Assembly: GCA_965230215.1 (NCBI GenBank)
Contig: CBDDKN010000001.1
Location: 1,798,001-1,862,000 of the forward strand
DNA length: 64,000 nt
Source: RFSX01 sp965230215
Lineage (GTDB): Bacteria > Bacteroidota > Bacteroidia > Chitinophagales > Saprospiraceae
Direction of reading: 5' to 3'
The notes under the pieces are model-generated. The model was not told the DNA's origin, searched no databases, and saw only the letters and a list, made by a program, of their open reading frames with translations. The position numbers were made by a program, and so were the translations under genes. The number at the start of each line of letters is the position of its first letter. The stretch's first letter is position 1. This document shows positions 26,501-33,802 of this stretch, piece by piece.

Positions 26501-26991
26501 CGATTGTATTAAACAGCTTTTTTAGCCCCACTACCAATCAATTGGGCTCCGGAACTGTTAATTATGCTTTGAATGATCTGGAACCAGGAGAACATAGCAT
26601 CACCATTAAGGCCTGGGACATTCTGAATAATTCTTCTGAGACTACAACATATTTTGTTGTTGGTGATAGAGAGGAAGGAAATATAAGTGGCGTATTGAAT
26701 TATCCCAACCCTTTCAGGGATATCACATATTTCCGCTTTGAACATGATTTTGTCAATACACAACTCGAAATAGAGGTAAATATTTATAGTTTGAACGGCG
26801 TTCTGATTAATAGTATAAAAACCAATACTTTTGCGAACAATTCCATCGTTGATGGAATATCCTGGATACCTGCTGAAGGATTAACTTCAATTGAAAACGA
26901 AGGGATGTATTTCTATAAAATAAAAATCTATTCTGAAGAGTTAAATCTCAGTCGAGAGAGTGATTTTCACAAACTAGTGATATTTAAGTAA
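23554..26991 (+). CDS. porU: PorU, type IX secretion C25-family sortase-like peptidase
   Basis: An 1145-residue secreted protein of the gingipain (C25) family. PorU removes the C-terminal sorting domain of T9SS cargo and attaches it to lipopolysaccharide at the cell surface. The catalytic pair is visible: His649 in NYLGHGGPKGW and Cys683 in ITATCSFTGFDD, followed by GGAIALFSTVRAVYSSQNER. The beta-rich C-terminus (NYPNPFRDITYFRFEHDF, GMYFYKIKIYS) is PorU's own sorting-type domain. Directly downstream is porV, its partner in the attachment complex. The gene is divergent from porP/sprF across 76 bp. Confidence 0.93.
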   Translation: MAQMSLTKYFLSSLLTVCTISISLGQYASESIFAQDKIYKLSIENTGIYKMDYELLSSIPELDIDNIDPNTIQLFTQSGGIVPQSLTENRVDDLAELPLYISGDADGRFDSNDYILFYIEGADRYKIEDQVIAFEKNVYSEKNYVFLKVGVAQGRRLESAENIDPDNYSGTTESVRRHEVDRINLLGSFGGTQGTGKKWYGESFGNAPQQSFNSSFIFPNLVPGASADVEVNFVSRSIQAARYEVAVDGESFERIISGTNTGDVEAVYARIGFIKQVTQLDNTNPDVDIIYKPQVPNSEAWLDYIQMITSEFNRFEGTPLHIFRRDSRLEDNFGYSISSNLTLQVWNITDPNNYTIQSVGFDGSSVTFGFNTEAKVQRFMAFDPLQVRGEPAYESVVANQNLHAIERADLVVVYHPDFESAAERLAEHRREHDRLEVVTADVNLIYNEFAGGKRDPSAVRDFVKMIYDRDPNFRYLLLFGDGSYDYRGLVNGLEYQNFVPTYQTDESLHPVDGFPTDDFFALLSDNEGDDSLDGALDIGVGRIPCKTNTEAEDVVDKIIHYDTSPLTLGEWRSRIGFAADDEDSNAHVIQADGIARLTDQNHPDLVQQKVYFDAYNQESTPGGARYPDANRILNENLFNGQLVLNYLGHGGPKGWAQERVFQIEDINSLNNFDKLPILITATCSFTGFDDPEIVSAGEQSLLNPNGGAIALFSTVRAVYSSQNERITREVFKKIFTRPSGERLTLGDVIRSSQNANSSDTISSNTRKFMLFGDPSMSIALPRYKVVVDAFNDQPVMATSSDTLGALSRAKISGHIENYAGELKSDFSGDISITVFDKASQLKTLDNDNDGRTFEFDSRKNILYKGSATVVNGEFEIEFILPIDINFEYGQGYLNLYASDGVRDDAVGYYDKIVIGGTTDEVISDNEGPQIDIYINDRSFVEGDIVGSNSLLLVDLADDNGINLSSTSIGHDITAIIDGDTGSPIVLNSFFSPTTNQLGSGTVNYALNDLEPGEHSITIKAWDILNNSSETTTYFVVGDREEGNISGVLNYPNPFRDITYFRFEHDFVNTQLEIEVNIYSLNGVLINSIKTNTFANNSIVDGISWIPAEGLTSIENEGMYFYKIKIYSEELNLSRESDFHKLVIFK

Positions 26992-27006
26992 ATCATAATA
27001 TAATAG

Positions 27007-27014
27007 TATTTTTG
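27007..27014 (+). promoter_or_regulatory. Possible -7 element (TATTTTTG) for porV
   Basis: TATTTTTG matches the Bacteroidota -7 consensus TAnnTTTG, with TTTA in place of TTTG 20 bp upstream (26983-26986). The ATG of porV lies 19 bp downstream of its last base. Transcription from the porU promoter is also likely. Confidence 0.4.
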
Positions 27015-27032
27015 CCTGCATATTTGAAAACT

Positions 27033-28277
27033 ATGAAACGATCAATTTCAATTTTATTTGTCTTAGTATTTGTAGCTTTTACAGTCAACGGTCAATATGA
27101 CCCCGTTAAAAGATGTGTAATTGACGCCAACGGTAACTGTCTTCCAAATGCTGTGCTTTCTGCCATGCCTTTTCTAAGGATTGTTCCTGATGCTAGAGGT
27201 GGCGCCATGGGAGATACAGGAATTACAACTTCTGCAGATCCCAATTCACTACACTATAATTCAAGTAAACTTGCCTTTGTAGAAAAGGATATGAGCTTTT
27301 CTGCAACATACACACCTTGGTTAAGAAACCTGGGTTTGCAGGATGTTTATCTAACCTATCTGTCAGGTTACAAAAAAGTAAATGATCTGGAAGCCATTGG
27401 CTTCGGATTAAGGTTCTTTTCACTGGGAGAAATCAACTTCACAGATTTTGATGGAAACCCTTCTGGAACAGGAAAACCAAGAGAAATCGAGTTTGCTATT
27501 TCTTATAACAGAAAGTTGTCAGACAACTTCTCCATGGGTTTGACGGGTAAGTACCTATACTCCAACCTGGCCTCAGGACAGCAAGTTGCTGGTATTCCGA
27601 TATCATCTGCCAACGCTTTTGCGGCTGATATTTCTTTCAGCTATATCAAAGAAGGTAATCTAACGGCATATGGTAGCCAATGGACTTTCGGTGGTGCTAT
27701 ATCCAATATAGGATCTAAGGTTACATACACGAGAGATCAATTCAGAGATTTCCTACCTGCCAACCTTGGATTGGGTGCTGGACTTCTTTTGAATCTTGAT
27801 GATTATAACTCAGTTTCATTCCATTTGGAAGCAAACAAGTTATTGGTTCCTTCACCACAATCTCCAAGCATATTTGATGAAAATGGAAACGAAATACCGA
27901 ATCCTGAATACGATCCTAATGGTAACGGAGAACCTGAATACAAAGAAAAAACAACCTTTGGTGCATTGGTGGGTTCATTCACGGATGCGCAAGGTGGATT
28001 CAGTGAAGAGTTGAAAGAATGGACAGTCGGTCTTGGAATAGAATACTGGTATAATAAGCAATTTGCTGTAAGAACCGGATACTACTACGAGCACCCTATC
28101 AAAGGAGACAGACAATTCTTGACTGTAGGTGCCGGATTGAAATACAATGTATTCGCCATCGATATTTCTTATTTGGTTCCAACCAATAACAGAAGAAATC
28201 CACTCGATAATACTTTGAGATTCACACTTCAGTTTGATTTCGAAGCATTGACGGGAGACTACGATACTGAGAATTAA
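27033..28277 (+). CDS. porV: PorV (LptO/Lpt) type IX secretion outer-membrane protein
   Basis: A 414-residue outer-membrane barrel of the FadL-like fold that carries T9SS cargo from the SprA translocon to PorU. The signal peptide MKRSISILFVLVFVAFTVNG is followed by Bacteroidota PorV features: FLRIVPDARGGAMGDTGITT, NSLHYNSSKLAFVEKDMSFS and YKKVNDLEAIGFGLRFFSLGE. The start is placed at the ATG at 27033; an upstream TTG gives a less natural signal. It is 41 bp downstream of porU and ends in a bidirectional terminator shared with rnpB. Confidence 0.95.
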   Translation: MKRSISILFVLVFVAFTVNGQYDPVKRCVIDANGNCLPNAVLSAMPFLRIVPDARGGAMGDTGITTSADPNSLHYNSSKLAFVEKDMSFSATYTPWLRNLGLQDVYLTYLSGYKKVNDLEAIGFGLRFFSLGEINFTDFDGNPSGTGKPREIEFAISYNRKLSDNFSMGLTGKYLYSNLASGQQVAGIPISSANAFAADISFSYIKEGNLTAYGSQWTFGGAISNIGSKVTYTRDQFRDFLPANLGLGAGLLLNLDDYNSVSFHLEANKLLVPSPQSPSIFDENGNEIPNPEYDPNGNGEPEYKEKTTFGALVGSFTDAQGGFSEELKEWTVGLGIEYWYNKQFAVRTGYYYEHPIKGDRQFLTVGAGLKYNVFAIDISYLVPTNNRRNPLDNTLRFTLQFDFEALTGDYDTEN

Positions 28278-28298
28278 GAGACACTATATATAAGAGTC

Positions 28299-28332
28299 AA
28301 AAAGCCCTTCAGAGTACTGAAGGGCTTTTTTA
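28299..28332. terminator. Bidirectional terminator between porV and rnpB
   Basis: A 12-bp stem AAAGCCCTTCAG/CTGAAGGGCTTT with loop AGTA, with T runs on both strands. It ends porV (plus) and rnpB (minus). Confidence 0.9.
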
Positions 28333-28333
28333 A

Positions 28334-28695
28334 TATGTTGCTATAAGCCGGATTCTGTCATCACGAATGATGCTCTATCATTTATCTGCGCTGCCTACCC
28401 AACCCGATGAACTGAATCGTAAGACGAGTAGCCCTACTGCAACAAGTGCAACCGGGGTATACATGGCATTTCAACCCACAAGGTTTATCCATACTGAGGA
28501 TTGCTCTTCAGTATCGTGAGCTCTTACCTCACATTTTCACCCTTTCCCGTGATCAAGACCACAGGTGGTTATTTTCTGAGACACTTTCTGTCTTTGCATT
28601 CTTTACAAATGCAAAGCCCATCTTTTGGATGGTGTGGTACTCTGCGTTGTCCGGACTTTCCTCTCCATCTATATGGAGCGATAGAGCGCAACAAC
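28334..28695 (-). ncRNA. rnpB: RNase P RNA (bacterial type A)
   Basis: The catalytic RNA of RNase P, which matures tRNA 5' ends. On the minus strand the conserved 5' block GAGGAAAGTCCGGACAACGC is followed by CAGAGTACC. The 3' block GGGTTGGGTAGGCAGCGCAG leads to ACAGAATCCGGCTTATAGCAAC, and its AGCAAC end pairs with the GTTGTT 5' end to form P1. The ends are estimates from P1 pairing. A promoter-like TAACTTTG sits just upstream and a terminator downstream. Confidence 0.95.
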
Positions 28696-28696
28696 A

Positions 28697-28731
28697 CAAA
28701 GTTAGAATGATTTATACTAGCACGCCACCAA
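28697..28731 (-). promoter_or_regulatory. Putative rnpB promoter
   Basis: TAACTTTG (28704-28697 on the minus strand) fits the Bacteroidota -7 box TAnnTTTG and sits right at the predicted 5' end of RNase P RNA. A TTGG at 28731-28728 is a weak -33 candidate with 23 bp spacing. TSS position relative to the P1 helix is approximate. Confidence 0.5.
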
Positions 28732-28790
28732 GATACTTCCCGAAATGAGGCCATAATTCATATTATACTAAAATATAATATGTAAATTGC

Positions 28791-31700
28791 ATGTTTTACA
28801 GAGCTTATGCGATGACCAGGACATTTTACATATCTGCCATTTCTGTGCTGATCCTGTTGTTCGTTGATTTTTGGACATTAAAACAAGGCGATCTGCAGCA
28901 ATCTGTTGAAGCACTTGAAAATTATTGTCTAGACAATTTTGATACGTATAAATCGGAGTTGCTTGACTCCTCTTTCATTTTAATTCTTCAATCAGACTCT
29001 ATATCGCAGGAAGAACTAAAAAAGATTCGTCGCATTCAAGCCAAGCTCAAGTCAAAATCGATTGAAGCCGTTATAAGCAAACCAGGCGCCAGGCTATTTT
29101 GGACAGAGGGAAATAATGCTAAAGCTTTCTGCAAGTCTTACGGCCGAGCCGATTTGCGTCTGAAGATGTGTATCAGCCCGTTTCACAGCAATGGCCAACT
29201 GCAAAAATCTTTTTATCAGAATAGCCCAATAACCGCAAGACTCGAACATTTCGAACAAGCCACCAACAACACGATTAGTTGGTCTGTCTACAATATAGCT
29301 TCTGATTCAAAGTATAGATCAGCGAGATTGAATAATCTATTGCTTTTCTTCTATATCATTCTTTTCCTAGTCATCGTGGCCGAATGTTTTAAAGCCAATT
29401 CCTATGTCTCATTTAGCCTACTACTGATACTGAGGGCATTAATTTTTGTTTTCCCGGACTGGCATAATCGGTTTGCCAATTCGGATCTGTTATCACAGAT
29501 TTTTAATTGGCAAAGCTATACAAACGTGGATTTGCTACTGGATATGTTCATCGTATTCAGCTTGCTGAGTTATATCTCGCAGAAGCTAAGTCTGATCATC
29601 AAGAAGAAAAATCAGAAACTACAGTTGTTGACCCACGGCATACTATTACTTCTGTTGATCGTCTCTCATATCCGATTAACCAGATTTCTGGCACTCAGCG
29701 ACAACTTCAATGTCACCATCAATGATATATCATCTATCAATATTCCGGAAACAACAATATTCCTGTCTTTGATTCTATGCCTTACCGGTATATTCATATA
29801 TGCGGTCAGTTTTATACAGTTGATAAAAAGGATATTATCAACACGTAATTTCTACATCGGGTTGCTTGCAATGATCGTTATCCAGAATGTACTGGTCTTA
29901 TCTCTGAACCCAGGCATGCCTTGGCTATATGTGTTATTGTTCTCAGCGTGCTTCTACATATTGGTTGATTTGTTTATTGACATTGACCAGAAATCCATTA
30001 CCTGGGTAATATGGTGGGCCATTTTCTTTGGTATATACATGTCTTCGCTTTTCTTCTATTTTGACATCGAAAAACAAATAGAATCCAGAAAAATATTTCT
30101 AAGTGCTTTGTTCAGTGACACACCTGACATTGACCGCTCACAGACTATGGTTCTGGACTCGGTAATAACCCATCTTGAAGAATTGTTTGTCTTACCTGAG
30201 GAAGCTTCCTATGATACTAGTGATATCAGTTCACACTTGCTAAAACGATACCCTGAATATAAAATCAAGTTTGATGTACTGACCAGGAAAAAAGCCCTAT
30301 TCAAAATGTGGAATGACAGGCAGTATCTCGAACAGAAATCCGATAGTATCTATCTCAACCATGTGGATAATTATCTCTGGAAAAAAATTGCCTTTGGAGA
30401 CAGCCTGGATCTCGCAGCAGGTATTCAATTGGTGCAGCCTCGAAACCAGACCTATCCATTTATAATACTCACAAAGGATAAAATATACAACTACGGCTTA
30501 AATTATGAACCCGGTGATCTAAGTCGGATGCGTAAATCCAATATTCCGCTTAGCGAGCATGAAGGTCGTGTATATATCAGTCATAAACATGGTAATGTAA
30601 AAGCCTTCTGTGTCAAAGAATTCGAAAGCATTGTAAAGCCAATTGCCCTCTTCTCCCTGCTTTTCACTTTTATTATTCTCCTGTTTACAGCCATTGCATT
30701 TGCAAGCAGACATTACAAAGTACTCCCTACGGAGTGGCCAATCAATGTCCGTCAATTTGAAAGTCTGAACGGTCGAATCCAGATAGCACTTATCATCGTA
30801 ATACTATTGTCATTCATTGTCATTGCTGCAGCAACATCCACATTCCTAAGCCAGGTTGTTCAGGATAAAAACAACCTGTATCTCACTGAGAAAATTGAAA
30901 ACCTCAGCCGCGATATTGAAAACAAATTAATACTTGCAGACTCTCCGGGAGAAGCCATTATAATAGCTGGCAACTACAAGGATGATCTGGAGATCAACCA
31001 CAATACCAAACTGGACATAATTGATTTTAACAAGCCGGTGAGCCCATCCAATTATTTTGCATATGCCTATTTCAGTAAGCGTAACATGCGCTTTGCATTC
31101 ACCGAAAATCTAAACGATAATCAATACATAAGCTATATTCCCATCAGCTACAAGGACAGGTCGATAGGATATATAAGAATGGAAGAATCATCTGAAGCTG
31201 TAAAAGCTTTTAACATATATGACTTTCTGGGTTCCATCTTTAATATTTATGTTTTCTTATTCCTTGTTGCCAGTGTCTTGGCCATCTTCATAGCCAAATC
31301 GATTACAAAGCCCTTGTCTTTGTTGAATCAGAAATTGACTGCTATCAAACTGGGCAAAAGAAACGAAAGAATTTCTTGGGAAAGAGAAGATGAAGTTGGC
31401 GAATTGATTACCAACTACAATAACATGGTTCAGCAGCTTGAAGACAGTGCGGAGATTTTGGCCAAGACTGAAAGGGATAATGCATGGAGGGAAATGGCCA
31501 AGCAGGTGGCACATGAAATCAAGAATCCGCTAACACCCATGAAGATGTATATCCAGCATCTAGAAAAGGCCGTAAAGCAATCCCCTGATCGCGCCATAGA
31601 AATTTCTAAAAAGATATCTCAGACCCTGCTTGAACAAGTTGAAAATCTTACTCAGATAGCGGACAGCTTCAGCAATTTTGCAGAGCTTCCACAATCATCA

Positions 31701-32180
31701 AATGAGAAGATCGAGATTAATAAGGTGGTAGCGCTTGTGCACAACTTATTTCGAAAGAGAGATGACATGGAGATCGTTCTGTCCGAACCTATCGATCCTT
31801 TATATGTCTACGCTGACAAGAATCAGCTGATTCGCATTCTTAACAACTTGGTGAAGAATGCCATTGAAAGTATACCGAAGGATCGCAAAGGAAGGGTTAG
31901 CCTTTCTCTGGTTAGCAAGGAAGACAAAGCCATTATATGTGTGGAAGACAATGGTTCAGGTGTTCCTCCTGAGATGAGCGACAAGATTTTCCAACCCAAA
32001 TTCACCACTAAGGATTCTGGCTCGGGCTTGGGTTTGGCCATTGCATTAAATATGATTGAATCCATGAACGGCAGGCTCTACTTCAAGTCTAATCCTGGCT
32101 CTGGAACCCGCTTTTTTATTGAGCTTGACCTCATCAGGCAAAATTTTGATGACAGTGAGAAAAGGATTACTTTAGATTAA
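28791..32180 (+). CDS. NtrY-like membrane sensor histidine kinase
   Basis: An 1129-residue kinase. The N-terminal part has one transmembrane helix, a periplasmic stretch and a block of further helices (about residues 180-420). A second periplasmic sensing region and another helix pair (about 610-690) follow, then a last helix near 820-845. HAMP is at about 840-895. HisKA holds the phospho-acceptor His908 (MAKQVAHEIKNPLTPMKMY). The ATPase domain has the N box QLIRILNNLVKNAIES, VEDNGSGVPPEM, FTTKDSGSGLGLAIA and NPGSGTRFFIEL. The HEIKNPLTPMK wording is NtrY-type. Its cognate regulator may be the NtrC-type protein at 5.4-6.7 kb; this is inference. Confidence 0.9.
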   Translation: MFYRAYAMTRTFYISAISVLILLFVDFWTLKQGDLQQSVEALENYCLDNFDTYKSELLDSSFILILQSDSISQEELKKIRRIQAKLKSKSIEAVISKPGARLFWTEGNNAKAFCKSYGRADLRLKMCISPFHSNGQLQKSFYQNSPITARLEHFEQATNNTISWSVYNIASDSKYRSARLNNLLLFFYIILFLVIVAECFKANSYVSFSLLLILRALIFVFPDWHNRFANSDLLSQIFNWQSYTNVDLLLDMFIVFSLLSYISQKLSLIIKKKNQKLQLLTHGILLLLLIVSHIRLTRFLALSDNFNVTINDISSINIPETTIFLSLILCLTGIFIYAVSFIQLIKRILSTRNFYIGLLAMIVIQNVLVLSLNPGMPWLYVLLFSACFYILVDLFIDIDQKSITWVIWWAIFFGIYMSSLFFYFDIEKQIESRKIFLSALFSDTPDIDRSQTMVLDSVITHLEELFVLPEEASYDTSDISSHLLKRYPEYKIKFDVLTRKKALFKMWNDRQYLEQKSDSIYLNHVDNYLWKKIAFGDSLDLAAGIQLVQPRNQTYPFIILTKDKIYNYGLNYEPGDLSRMRKSNIPLSEHEGRVYISHKHGNVKAFCVKEFESIVKPIALFSLLFTFIILLFTAIAFASRHYKVLPTEWPINVRQFESLNGRIQIALIIVILLSFIVIAAATSTFLSQVVQDKNNLYLTEKIENLSRDIENKLILADSPGEAIIIAGNYKDDLEINHNTKLDIIDFNKPVSPSNYFAYAYFSKRNMRFAFTENLNDNQYISYIPISYKDRSIGYIRMEESSEAVKAFNIYDFLGSIFNIYVFLFLVASVLAIFIAKSITKPLSLLNQKLTAIKLGKRNERISWEREDEVGELITNYNNMVQQLEDSAEILAKTERDNAWREMAKQVAHEIKNPLTPMKMYIQHLEKAVKQSPDRAIEISKKISQTLLEQVENLTQIADSFSNFAELPQSSNEKIEINKVVALVHNLFRKRDDMEIVLSEPIDPLYVYADKNQLIRILNNLVKNAIESIPKDRKGRVSLSLVSKEDKAIICVEDNGSGVPPEMSDKIFQPKFTTKDSGSGLGLAIALNMIESMNGRLYFKSNPGSGTRFFIELDLIRQNFDDSEKRITLD

Positions 32181-32192
32181 ACAAAGCAAAGC

Positions 32193-32200
32193 TATATTTG
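32193..32200 (+). promoter_or_regulatory. Possible -7 element (TATATTTG) for crtZ
   Basis: TATATTTG matches TAnnTTTG and lies 30 bp before the crtZ ATG. A TTTA 18 bp upstream is a weak -33 candidate. Confidence 0.4.
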
Positions 32201-32230
32201 TCTTTTTAATTAAAGAAAATCCTTTAAGGA

Positions 32231-32728
32231 ATGCAGATACTTATCAATATCGGAATAGTTATCGGCGCAGTGGTTGCCATGGAATTTGTAGCGTGGTTTG
32301 CTCATAAGTTTCTCATGCATGGATTACTTTGGTCTTGGCATGAAGATCATCATGATCCTATGCAAAAAACAGGCTTTTTTGAAAAGAACGATCGCTTTTT
32401 CCTTGTTTTCGCAATCCCTTCAGCGCTTTGCTACATGTTTGGATCATTTTACGCTGATTTAAGCTTCCTCTTATACATTGGCATCGGTATCTCCATATAT
32501 GGTCTTATATACTTCTTGATTCACGATGTATATATCCATCAAAGGTTCAAATGGTTCAGACAATTGGATAACAAATATTCAAGAGCCATCCTCAGAGCAC
32601 ATGGTGCACATCATGCCGTGCAAACAAAAGAAGATTGTGAATCGTTTGGTTTGTTGGTGGTAAATCCTAAGTTTTTCAAGAAGAGAAGTGATTGGAAGAA
32701 GGATAAGCAAACAGCTGAAGCGAGCTAA
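32231..32728 (+). CDS. crtZ: Beta-carotene hydroxylase CrtZ
   Basis: A 165-residue membrane di-iron hydroxylase of the fatty acid hydroxylase superfamily. It adds hydroxyl groups to the beta rings of beta-carotene to make zeaxanthin. The His clusters are clear and in order: HKFLMH, HEDHHDP, HDVYIHQRF and HGAHHAVQ. Membrane segments are at about 5-25, 55-75 and 80-100. The length fits bacterial CrtZ. No other carotenoid genes are nearby. It starts 50 bp after the NtrY-like kinase gene. Confidence 0.93.
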   Translation: MQILINIGIVIGAVVAMEFVAWFAHKFLMHGLLWSWHEDHHDPMQKTGFFEKNDRFFLVFAIPSALCYMFGSFYADLSFLLYIGIGISIYGLIYFLIHDVYIHQRFKWFRQLDNKYSRAILRAHGAHHAVQTKEDCESFGLLVVNPKFFKKRSDWKKDKQTAEAS

Positions 32729-32750
32729 TAGGTTTGTCTTAGCACCAATT

Positions 32751-33107
32751 CTAAGATTCTTTTAATTTTCGTTCATCCCTTATTTCGCCTATGTGGTAAT
32801 TAGCCACGATCTTGTAAATAAGGGCATACTTTAGGTAGTGCCATTCACTAACATCCAAACTAAAGTCATCTTTTGTAGCGGTATATCGGATACATGCACG
32901 ATCATTTTCATATAGACTATCGTGTATGGTGAATTTATAACCCAAAAACTTATCTTCATTTTCGGATACAAGTTTTAGATAAGCCTCCTTTGTACGAATA
33001 CATCCGAAAGGACTATGATGCTCAAAATCTTCAGTTACTGGTATCTGATGATATTCTCCAGTAGTCCAACAGTCAAACCATTTATCTACAATTGCTTTTG
33101 AGTGCAT
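32751..33107 (-). CDS. SnoaL-like / NTF2-fold small protein
   Basis: A 118-residue soluble protein. KAIVDKWFDCWTTGEYHQIPVTEDFEHHSPFG at the start, split by a bend, and KEAYLKLV are typical of the NTF2-like SnoaL fold. Members bind or modify small molecules, and the role cannot be assigned. It lies 15 bp after the VOC protein gene on the same strand, so the two form a small operon. Confidence 0.75.
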   Translation of the reverse strand: MHSKAIVDKWFDCWTTGEYHQIPVTEDFEHHSPFGCIRTKEAYLKLVSENEDKFLGYKFTIHDSLYENDRACIRYTATKDDFSLDVSEWHYLKYALIYKIVANYHIGEIRDERKLKES

Positions 33108-33122
33108 AATTTAAAGATAGTC

Positions 33123-33500
33123 TTATTGTACACGCCACGGAGGATTCAGTCTGTTCTCCCCTGCCCTATACAGAATTAATCTGTTGCCATCAGGATCGCG
33201 CAAGCGCGCCTCGCGCCATAGCCATGGTTTATCCTCCGGCTGATCATCGAACTTGAGTCCAAGGGATTGTAACTCAGAAACTCTCTGATCAAGATTATCG
33301 CACTCAAAATAAATCCAAATCGATTCGCCATCGACTATTGAATCCACGCGATGCACAGAAAAGCTGCTTTGATCTTCAGGAATGACAAAACGGATGTAAT
33401 CAGGCATTGCATCAACTATTAGTTGCATTCCCAATTGCTCATAAAATGCTTTCGAAACACTAAGGTCTAGCGAGGGAATAGTAATTTGATTAAGCTTCAT
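33123..33500 (-). CDS. VOC-family (glyoxalase/bleomycin-resistance fold) protein
   Basis: A 125-residue protein with the paired beta-alpha-beta-beta-beta units of the vicinal oxygen chelate fold: MKLNQITIPSLDLSVSKAFYE, IWIYFECDNLDQRVSELQSLG, and the terminal RLRDPDGNRLILYRAGENR. The DPDGNRL segment is the usual C-terminal metal-site region. No substrate can be assigned. It is the first gene of a two-gene unit with the SnoaL-like protein. Confidence 0.85.
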   Translation of the reverse strand: MKLNQITIPSLDLSVSKAFYEQLGMQLIVDAMPDYIRFVIPEDQSSFSVHRVDSIVDGESIWIYFECDNLDQRVSELQSLGLKFDDQPEDKPWLWREARLRDPDGNRLILYRAGENRLNPPWRVQ

Positions 33501-33802
33501 TTAATTAGTTGTTTTGACTTTTGTAAATCCATAAATGCTAACAAATGAGAGCTGTGATTTGATTAATTGGATATCTTTTTCAAGTTCAAAGGACAGGATT
33601 ACGGTGAAAGAAATCCCAGAACTCTAACTTCCTATTTCAATTAATACCATTTCCATTTACACATCCAATAGCACTGATTACACTGAATAAAGAACCAATC
33701 GGACAAGTAGAATGCATATCTCGAAAAGAATTGTCATTTTAGATTAGATTATATTCTACTATCAAAGCGAATTCAAACATAGCACAATCTCAACACAATC
33801 CA
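33501..33802. other. Intergenic region, no feature recognised
   Basis: A 302-bp AT-rich gap between the divergent VOC and LytS-type kinase genes. It presumably holds both promoters, but I saw no strong box, palindrome or RNA structure. Confidence 0.5.

Noticed and set aside
27012..27032. TTG start for PorV
   Set aside because: The ATG at 27033 begins a normal signal peptide; the TTG lies within a probable -7 promoter box.
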